Source: JAEZKC01 sp046538945 (GTDB lineage Bacteria > Fibrobacterota > Chitinivibrionia > Chitinivibrionales > Chitinispirillaceae). Taken from it: DNA of 12,548 nucleotides. A program made the translations under genes and the position numbers. The notes under the pieces were generated by a model. The model did not search any database, had not been told where the DNA came from, and saw only the letters and a list, made by a program, of their open reading frames with translations. Positions within the stretch are counted from its first letter, which is position 1. The number at the start of each line of letters is the position of its first letter. The DNA lies in NCBI GenBank assembly GCA_046538945.1, contig JBKHHW010000086.1:1-12548 (forward strand), given 5' to 3'. This document shows positions 6,881 to 12,548 of the stretch, one piece after another.

Positions 6881-8195
6881 AAAAAACCTCTTCCATTGTA
6901 GCAGAGACTCTCACCGGCAACTTGATCTGACGGCTGATCCGTTGAGGTGAGTATCCATCAAGGGTGTATCCTGCATAGTTGAACATCACTGCCGGCAGTA
7001 TCACTTCCGAAACACTGAATTGGGCAGATTTCTTTTTAACACACCTGATCACATCAATGGCCGCAAGTAGTCCTGTCACCGTCACCGAGTTACCGAAAAA
7101 CCTGTTTTCGACACTCACAACCTGGTAATCACAAGACACATACCGATCGACGTTTTCAACGACTTTCTTTATATATGTATAGGCCGACTGGCCCGTCACG
7201 ATCAAAACCGTGCTCCGTTTTTTTCTAAAAACGGGCGCGGATCTGTACAGTTTGCGTTTCAAAGATTTCGCAGAATCAAGCAACTGCCTCACCAGCCCCA
7301 CACCGTTTTCGATCTGGGGATAATCCTCATAGTAGGATGCAGGGGGAATGGGCAGCCCGGCACGAATGAAAAACTCATCCGCCAGAAACAGTTTCCTGCC
7401 CCCGTTTTTCTGAGCCATTCTGTCAGATATTCTACCCATCTGCTCACAAACCTCTGAAGCTTTCTGCCGATCTACCGCGTCCAGAGGCTCCTTTCTGAAG
7501 CGGGTCAATCCCACAGGCACCACAGCGATGGAAAGGAGAGACTGTCCGTAGCTGAAAAGATCCTCGACACTCTTTTCCAGCACCGCACCGTCGTTGTACC
7601 CGGGGCACACCACAAACTGGGTATGGAAACTGATTCCGTTCTCCTCAAGAAAACGCAGCTGCTTACGGATATCAGGAGCCCGCCGGTTCCGAAGCATTGC
7701 TGCCCTGATATTTGGATCTGTAGCATGAACAGAGATGAAAAGAGGCGACAGGCCAATTGAAACGATCCTTTCCAAATCCAGCTTTGTAGCTGAGGAAAGG
7801 GTCACATAGTTGCCGTTGAGAAATGAATGCTTTAAATCCTCGTCCTTTATATAAAGAGAAGACCTCAGACCCGGCGGCATCTGATCTATGAAGCAGAAAA
7901 CACAACGGTTGGTGCATCGGTTTATGGGCATGTCATGGAAATCCACCTCCAGAGGAGAACCCAGAGGCCGCTCGAGTTCAATCACCCCCACTCTGCCTCT
8001 GCGCTCAAGCTCAATCTCCAGAAACTGTTGGGAAGAGAAAAAATAGAAATCCAGCTCATCAGTTACCTGCTGACCATTAACGGAAAGAATGCGGTCTGCC
8101 GATCTGAGTCCAGAATCATAAAGGAAACTGTCTCTGGATATATTCCGTATTTTTAACCCCTCCAAAGGGAGGCCTGTTGTATTTTGATGATTCAT
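6870..8195 (-). CDS. PDZ/radical SAM/DUF512 protein (441 aa)
   Basis: A member of the DUF512 family of radical-SAM-like Fe-S proteins. The N-terminus (about 10-65) is PDZ-like, with the typical SGLRSADRILSVNGQQV ligand-loop region. A cysteine cluster C94-x3-C98-x2-C101 within NRCTNRCVFCFIDQMP follows, which would hold a [4Fe-4S] cluster. The radical-SAM-like barrel continues to about 290, including SVHATDP and a CPGYNDG segment. The DUF512 part (about 290-435) shows VLIVTGQSAY, NRFFGNSVTVTGLL and ILPAVMFN motifs. The family is widespread but I know of no established reaction. It is the first gene of a minus-strand cluster and overlaps the rluB start by 11 nt. The ATG at 8195 has only a weak AAAGAG-type ribosome binding site. 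Involvement in RNA or translation-related modification is a guess from its neighbour. Confidence 0.88.
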   Translation of the reverse strand: MNHQNTTGLPLEGLKIRNISRDSFLYDSGLRSADRILSVNGQQVTDELDFYFFSSQQFLEIELERRGRVGVIELERPLGSPLEVDFHDMPINRCTNRCVFCFIDQMPPGLRSSLYIKDEDLKHSFLNGNYVTLSSATKLDLERIVSIGLSPLFISVHATDPNIRAAMLRNRRAPDIRKQLRFLEENGISFHTQFVVCPGYNDGAVLEKSVEDLFSYGQSLLSIAVVPVGLTRFRKEPLDAVDRQKASEVCEQMGRISDRMAQKNGGRKLFLADEFFIRAGLPIPPASYYEDYPQIENGVGLVRQLLDSAKSLKRKLYRSAPVFRKKRSTVLIVTGQSAYTYIKKVVENVDRYVSCDYQVVSVENRFFGNSVTVTGLLAAIDVIRCVKKKSAQFSVSEVILPAVMFNYAGYTLDGYSPQRISRQIKLPVRVSATMEEVFCGE

Positions 8196-8234
8196 AGACT
8201 GCTCTTTGATCGGTTCACCTCAATTTGCGCCAAT

Positions 8235-8264
8235 AGTATACGTTTTAGTCATTGATTTTTCCAA
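8235..8264 (-). promoter_or_regulatory. Candidate promoter for the DUF512-rluB-gph cluster
   Basis: On the minus strand, TTGGAA (8259-8264) and TATACT (8235-8240) are 18 nt apart. The -10 matches five of six consensus positions and the -35 four of six. It lies about 40 nt upstream of the DUF512 start and overlaps the divergent plus-strand promoter, so the two may compete for polymerase. Confidence 0.35.
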
Positions 8265-8281
8265 AATATAATATCTATAAT
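8252..8281 (+). promoter_or_regulatory. Candidate sigma70-type promoter for the surface-protein gene
   Basis: TTGATT (8252-8257) and a consensus TATAAT (8276-8281) are separated by 18 nt, about 65 nt upstream of the GTG start. A second TATAAT occurs at 8267-8272 in the same AT-rich stretch but has no good -35. This is the best promoter-like sequence in the window. Confidence 0.55.
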
Positions 8282-8333
8282 TAAGAATGATTTTCTGTCG
8301 TTTGAAATAATCGGCTCTGAAGCATTTCAATAA

Positions 8334-8338
8334 GGAGG
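8334..8338 (+). promoter_or_regulatory. Ribosome binding site deciding the start of the Ig-repeat protein
   Basis: A strong GGAGG (within AAGGAGG, 8332-8338) leaves only 1 nt before the ATG at 8340 but exactly 7 nt before the GTG at 8346. The spacing favours the GTG as the true start. Confidence 0.75.
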
Positions 8339-8345
8339 AATGGCA

Positions 8346-11300
8346 GTGAGAAAACGGACACGCCATTTGTGGCTGGTAAGCTTAAGCGCTTTTCTATGTT
8401 TTTTCTGTACAATCAAGGATGATAACGGTGATGCTGTTGATCCGGGAATCATCAGCACCCAACCGACCGACCCCGACGCCGTTCCGGTTCTTTTTGCCAG
8501 CGCAGACAGCGCCTACGTCAAAACCGGTGATACCATCGCACTGCGTATCCGGGTGAGAGCCGACAGCGCAAGCGATGCCCAGCCGCTCAGCGATGCACGC
8601 GTAATCATCGGCCACTCCAGAGGATGGGTGTCCCGTGACACAGTTGTCACCAACGCCGACGGCCGCGCCACAATCTACTTCTCCGATACTACCAGCGGAC
8701 GTGCGGAATTCACCATCACATCCGGTACGGCACAGCAGACCCTGCGGCTGGACGTGACCAATACCCCCACGAAAATCACCAAAAGGCTGAAAGCCGTACC
8801 GCTCAAATCGATCATCAAAGCTGACGGAAAAGATCACACGATCATCTCCGTGCAGGTGATGAATGAAAACAACAATCCTCTGGTGGGAGAAGCTGTTCAG
8901 TTCATAACCACCTCGGGTGTAATCGCCGGAGAACCTCCTGCAACATCCAACTCCGGACAGAGCCTTACCGATCAAAACGGTATCGCCAGAGCGAAACTCA
9001 TTAGTTCAAATGTCAATGACACTGCTTATGTAACCGCCTATCTTGTTAACGACAAAAGCCTCAATGACGAAATAGCTGTCGGGTTTTCTGGTGTGAATGT
9101 CAACATTAACATCAAGAGCTCCAATATCAAAGAGAATGAAGAACTGGTTCTTTCTGCCAAAGTGCTCAATGCTTCAGGAGAACCGATTCCCTACGCTCCC
9201 GCCTACTTTGAACTGGGCAAAGGCCTTTCCTCGAATATCAGAGTACTTTCCGCAGACTCCATTACAGGTCTTGACGGTGTGGCCAGGCTGATCATCAAGG
9301 GAATGGAAACCGGTACCGATTCTCTGGTCATCACCTCCAGTGGTGCTTCATCCGCCATCAAACTCAATGTGACGGATCTTGATCTCCAGGTGGAACTTGA
9401 AGAAACTGTTCTTCAGGCCCGCCAGGGGCTGTCGACCATGATGAACGCAGTGTTCACCGAAGGTGATGGTAATACTCTGGACGGAAAAAATATCGTAGTC
9501 ACCCGTCACTTCAAAAAGCAAAACGGTGCCGACAGTACCGATACGGTGAGCATGGTCACGGACAATCAGGGCCGCGCATCAATGGCAATCAAGGCTCTGC
9601 CCTATGAGGGCACCATGCGCCTGGTAGTCACAGCGTACAATACGTCATCGGATATCGCTACAGCCGAAGCTCACCTCGAGTTCATCACCACCAGGACCAT
9701 GACCATATCGGCTCTGCCCTCGGTGATCCAGGCAGACGGCACAAGCAGATCCACCATAACCGTTCAGATCAAAAACGAAATGAACAATCCCATAGTGGGT
9801 GATGTGATCACATTTGCTTCTGACGCGGGACTCATCACCTCATCGGCAGTAACCGATGAGAACGGAAAAGCCAAAGCACAGCTCACTAGTGACAGACGCA
9901 ACACGATTGCCACAGTGACCGCGACACTTGAAAAAGATCCCACACGCCAGGCCAAGATTGATGTCGAATTCTCAGGCGTCACTCTTACGGCAGCAGCTAA
10001 TCCGGCCAGCATCAACTCAAGCGGCTCCGATACCAGCACAGTGGCGATCACGCTTGTGGATGCGGCAAAGAATCCCATTGTGGGTGAACGGGTGAACTTC
10101 TCAAAGCAGATGGCCACTACCTCGATTGTGAGCCGCGATTCAGTTACGGACAACCGCGGTGAGGCGCGCTGCAGGATCGTGGGCACCGGCAGCGGGCAGG
10201 ACACTGTCACAATTCAGGCTGCGGGAGCATTCACCAGAACCGTTGTTAACTATTCCACCAATTACCTTGTAGTGGACACAGCCAGCTTCCAGCCGGCAAT
10301 AGCAAACGGAACAGATTCGACTCAACTACGTATCAGATACATGCAAGGTGACAGATCAACTCCGATCGACAATGCCACCCTGGATGTGAGTGTGACGATG
10401 GGTTCGATCCATGACACCACTTTCGCCAGAACATTTACTCTGACGCCTGCCGATGATGGCGAGATGAGGTTCTATCTCAAGAACCCCTCCTTTACCAACA
10501 CGGCAACGGTTTATGTAAAGGCCAAAACATCCCAGGAACTGACTACCGCAGCCTTCTCTCTTTATTTCAGAGCAAGCAACGTGTTCAGGATCGAACTCAG
10601 CGGGACCCCCGAAGTCATCAGCACCAATAAAGACAGGGCGACTCTGACTGCTGTGGCGTTCGATCACCAGAACAACAGGGTTAAGGATGCCGAGATTTCC
10701 TTCAATATGCTCAACGGTCCCGGAGGTGGTGAGTACCTGGATCCGGCTACCGCCACCACCGGGGCTGACGGTACAGCCAAGACCCATCTTGTTTCTGGTA
10801 CCACTCCGAGCATGTACAAGCAGGTCAGGATCTCCGCCAGCGACTTTTCGGGCATACGGTCCGATACCGCCAAATTCACTATTGCCGGGCCGCCGCATGA
10901 AATTACCATCAGACGCAATATGGGTGAAATCACGAAGGGCGATGCCACCTACGGAAAGAAGGTAGCGGCAATAGTTTCGGATGTCAATGGCAATCCGGTA
11001 GCCGACGAAACAGAAGTGAGCTTCAGTATGCAGGTGACCGGTTATAAAATTTTCAGGCTATCCACTCACTTTTACTGGAATGATGCGGGTGATAAGATGT
11101 TGTACCGGGTTGATACCGTTTCTGTGTTCCTGCCGTTTGAGGACCTTAACGACAACTACAGACTTGACCCGGGGGAGGATATGAACATGGATGGCATTGC
11201 CGCTCGGGGAGAAGATCTCAATGGTGACGGCATACTGCAGACCGGCCCAGGATTTGAAGACATCAACTGGAACGGTGTTCGTGATTCCTTTCCGGAACCA

Positions 11301-11705
11301 ATTAAATACTTCACCCGGGCAGATGGTACCGAAGACAGCGTATTTGCCGACTACAACGGCAACGGCAAAAGAGATCTTGTAGAACCTTTGCTTAATGATA
11401 GTCTTAAGGACATGACCTGGGAAGAATATCAGGCTCTCGCCGCAGCTGTACCCCGTACCGGAAAATTCGATATTGACTGGAACAGCAACGGTGTGGCCGA
11501 CCCAAAGACAGCTCTCACCATACCCCGCACAGTTACGACAAAAGACGGTGTGGCGGATAATGAAATAATCTACGGGCAGTCTGATGCCCTGAGAATACAG
11601 GTGAAGATCTGGGCTGAATGCCGGGGTCTGGTCACTTCCAGTCCGGAGCAGTTCATTCTGCCGATTGAAAAAGAGGACGCCAAGTACTGGAGATATAAAG
11701 ACTAA
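8346..11705 (+). CDS. Exported multi-domain Ig-like (Big/invasin-type) repeat protein with calcium-binding loops (1119 aa)
   Basis: A probable cell-surface structural protein or adhesin. Numbering is from the GTG at 8346, chosen by Shine-Dalgarno spacing. A basic n-region (RKRTRH) and a hydrophobic core (8-21) form a signal sequence. The cysteines at 18 and 21 sit where a lipobox would be, but the preceding residues are not canonical. About nine beta-sandwich repeats of roughly 95-105 aa follow: 46-138, 148-249, 250-344, 345-449, 452-544, 545-638, 639-742, 743-849 and a last one from 851. Each has the Big pattern of an xxNPxVGxxVxF strand and a later TDxNGxAxAxL turn. The ninth domain is interrupted at about 933-1058 by six D-x-N-x-D/N-G loops and then resumes (TTKDGVADNEIIYGQSD). 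There is no enzymatic motif and no obvious sorting tag. It probably forms an operon with the barrel gene 48 nt downstream. The ligand is unknown. Confidence 0.85.
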   Translation: MRKRTRHLWLVSLSAFLCFFCTIKDDNGDAVDPGIISTQPTDPDAVPVLFASADSAYVKTGDTIALRIRVRADSASDAQPLSDARVIIGHSRGWVSRDTVVTNADGRATIYFSDTTSGRAEFTITSGTAQQTLRLDVTNTPTKITKRLKAVPLKSIIKADGKDHTIISVQVMNENNNPLVGEAVQFITTSGVIAGEPPATSNSGQSLTDQNGIARAKLISSNVNDTAYVTAYLVNDKSLNDEIAVGFSGVNVNINIKSSNIKENEELVLSAKVLNASGEPIPYAPAYFELGKGLSSNIRVLSADSITGLDGVARLIIKGMETGTDSLVITSSGASSAIKLNVTDLDLQVELEETVLQARQGLSTMMNAVFTEGDGNTLDGKNIVVTRHFKKQNGADSTDTVSMVTDNQGRASMAIKALPYEGTMRLVVTAYNTSSDIATAEAHLEFITTRTMTISALPSVIQADGTSRSTITVQIKNEMNNPIVGDVITFASDAGLITSSAVTDENGKAKAQLTSDRRNTIATVTATLEKDPTRQAKIDVEFSGVTLTAAANPASINSSGSDTSTVAITLVDAAKNPIVGERVNFSKQMATTSIVSRDSVTDNRGEARCRIVGTGSGQDTVTIQAAGAFTRTVVNYSTNYLVVDTASFQPAIANGTDSTQLRIRYMQGDRSTPIDNATLDVSVTMGSIHDTTFARTFTLTPADDGEMRFYLKNPSFTNTATVYVKAKTSQELTTAAFSLYFRASNVFRIELSGTPEVISTNKDRATLTAVAFDHQNNRVKDAEISFNMLNGPGGGEYLDPATATTGADGTAKTHLVSGTTPSMYKQVRISASDFSGIRSDTAKFTIAGPPHEITIRRNMGEITKGDATYGKKVAAIVSDVNGNPVADETEVSFSMQVTGYKIFRLSTHFYWNDAGDKMLYRVDTVSVFLPFEDLNDNYRLDPGEDMNMDGIAARGEDLNGDGILQTGPGFEDINWNGVRDSFPEPIKYFTRADGTEDSVFADYNGNGKRDLVEPLLNDSLKDMTWEEYQALAAAVPRTGKFDIDWNSNGVADPKTALTIPRTVTTKDGVADNEIIYGQSDALRIQVKIWAECRGLVTSSPEQFILPIEKEDAKYWRYKD
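8481..10889 (+). repeat. Tandem Ig-like (Big) domain array, eight complete units
   Basis: Eight consecutive Big-type repeats inside the surface-protein gene, diverged at the DNA level. Units 2 and 5 are the most alike (NENNNPLVGEAVQF and NEMNNPIVGDVITF, both after a KADG/QADG turn). Each ends in FSGV and runs directly into a different-looking unit. This suggests that a multi-domain block (2-4 and 5-7) was duplicated rather than single domains. Confidence 0.65.
11142..11503 (+). repeat. Six calcium-binding-type D-x-N-x-D/N-G loops
   Basis: The encoded segment holds DLNDNY, DMNMDG, DLNGDG, DINWNG, DYNGNG and DWNSNG, beginning at residues 933, 945, 957, 972, 1002 and 1044. The first four are tandem at 12-15 residue spacing. 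The last two are separated by an unrelated acidic stretch with a WEEYQAL helix. The pattern resembles dockerin/EF-hand or thrombospondin type-3 loops, which bind Ca2+ through Asp/Asn side chains. Ca2+ binding is inferred from the motif only. Confidence 0.75.
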
Positions 11706-11753
11706 GAGTATGAACCTGTGGGCTAACAACACGATATTAATGAAGAGGTTAGT

Positions 11754-12536
11754 GTGAACAGAAAGCTGATTTTAACTATGTTTGCCATTTCGGCGCTGAA
11801 GGTGTCTTCCTTCAGCTCCAATCTTGCCAATCCGGCAGCCGCTATTCCGGAAGCCCGGGTTTCGCTGGGGGCGTCCTACCATCTGGGCGGCTACACCATT
11901 TCCAACCGGGAAATTCCCCTGATCATGAACCGTTTTCACGGCCGGATAAGCTACTCCCCTATCAAATACGTCAATTTCGGACTAGACCTCGGTGCCGCCC
12001 AGGTCAATGTGGAGCGTTATACCCTGGGAAGAGACACCATACCGGTTTTTGAAGGCGGCTACGGGTTCTCGGGTGGTGCGCATCTGAAGCTGACAAGCCC
12101 CCTCATACTGAACCAGTTCTCTTTCATAGCACTCGCACAGGGAGGAATTTTTTCTTCCGAAAATAAACCCGGTGCGATGTACGCCGGCAAAGACGGTGCT
12201 GCGACTCTGGGGCTGCAGGTGAGGATTCCCGATTTCGGATACATATCTGCCGGTCCGCAGCTTTACATTATCAACGGAGAGAATCAAAGTTATAACGGAA
12301 ACGAAGGGTTTTATTCCAACCTCAACAATGTAAGAGGTTGGATAGCAGTGGATTATTTTCCCAAGACTGAAACCCTGACTAACAACCGGCCCTATATTTC
12401 CGTTGAGTTCACCGCCTCGCCGAAAATCAATTCAACATCTAGAGTCCCTGTTCAGGAGTTCAGTCTCTCTGTGAGCCTTGGAACTGTAACGCCCAGACTG
12501 TATGGAATGCCTAAAGACGCGGATGAAAATTTCTGA
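11754..12536 (+). CDS. Predicted outer-membrane beta-barrel protein (260 aa)
   Basis: I do not recognise a named family. The N-terminus looks like a signal peptide: MNRK, a hydrophobic core at about 5-15, then a small-residue region (SSNLANPAAA) with possible cleavage near residues 22-31. The rest is made of amphipathic, Gly- and aromatic-rich stretches typical of transmembrane beta strands, such as ARVSLGASYHLGGY, VNFGLDLGAAQVNV, GYISAGPQLYII, NVRGWIAVDYF and EFSLSVSLGTV. I count roughly ten, consistent with a small barrel. The chain ends in phenylalanine, as many outer-membrane proteins do. The start is GTG at 11754 with GAAGAGG 5 nt upstream (11742-11748). The gene follows the Ig-repeat gene by 48 nt with no terminator or promoter visible between, so co-transcription is likely. 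It may anchor or help display that protein, which is inferred from position only. Confidence 0.7.
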   Translation: MNRKLILTMFAISALKVSSFSSNLANPAAAIPEARVSLGASYHLGGYTISNREIPLIMNRFHGRISYSPIKYVNFGLDLGAAQVNVERYTLGRDTIPVFEGGYGFSGGAHLKLTSPLILNQFSFIALAQGGIFSSENKPGAMYAGKDGAATLGLQVRIPDFGYISAGPQLYIINGENQSYNGNEGFYSNLNNVRGWIAVDYFPKTETLTNNRPYISVEFTASPKINSTSRVPVQEFSLSVSLGTVTPRLYGMPKDADENF

Positions 12537-12548
12537 ACATCCGGCTGT

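Noticed and set aside
8394..8975. A 193-aa open frame on the minus strand
   Set aside because: It is antisense to the first Ig-like domains, with low-complexity Gly/Val/Asp composition and no motif.
11058..11732. A 224-aa open frame on the minus strand
   Set aside because: It is antisense to the calcium-loop region of the surface protein; its apparent valine/isoleucine richness comes from reading Asp/Asn codons in reverse.
11710..11757. A 15-codon mini-frame (ATG at 11710, TGA at 11755-11757) between the surface protein and the barrel gene
   Set aside because: It has no ribosome binding site of its own and overlaps the barrel gene's Shine-Dalgarno and start; it is most likely chance.

Overview
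The window carries eight protein genes and no RNA gene, insertion sequence or CRISPR array that I can support. Moderate GC content, tight operons, an exported Ig-domain protein and a probable outer-membrane beta-barrel point to a Gram-negative bacterium. The metallo-loop style (D-x-N-x-D/N-G repeats) and the Ig-like repeat protein with a barrel neighbour are reminiscent of Fibrobacterota or the wider FCB assemblage. That placement is an inference from style and is weak.

Right-to-left half (minus strand). From 8195 down to 5436 runs a housekeeping cluster: a PDZ/radical-SAM/DUF512 protein, an RluB-type pseudouridine synthase whose start overlaps it by 11 nt, and a phosphoglycolate-phosphatase-like HAD hydrolase 35 nt further on. 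A 237-nt spacer (5199-5435) holds a good sigma70-like promoter, a perfect 9-bp inverted repeat and an extra copy of its half-site. From 5198 down to 6 follows a second cluster: a DUF2760 protein, a 592-aa divergent Hsp70, and a 940-aa divergent Hsp70 with a DUF3731-like C-terminal half. The two Hsp70 genes share an ATGA stop/start overlap. This three-gene group looks like a dedicated, poorly characterised chaperone module and is the most interesting system here. No J-domain protein or GrpE is encoded beside it.

Left-to-right part (plus strand). A divergent intergenic region (8196-8345) holds overlapping candidate promoters. The plus-strand one is the strongest (TTGATT, 18 nt, TATAAT). It precedes a 1119-aa exported protein of about nine Ig-like (Big/invasin-type) domains, the last split by a calcium-loop-rich insertion. 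Forty-eight nt downstream lies a 260-aa predicted outer-membrane beta-barrel. The pair probably forms a cell-surface unit.

Several starts were corrected from the longest open frame using ribosome binding sites: 2828 (translational coupling), 5198 (ATG rather than the upstream TTG), 6077 (ATG rather than the upstream TTG) and 8346 (GTG rather than the ATG that abuts the Shine-Dalgarno).
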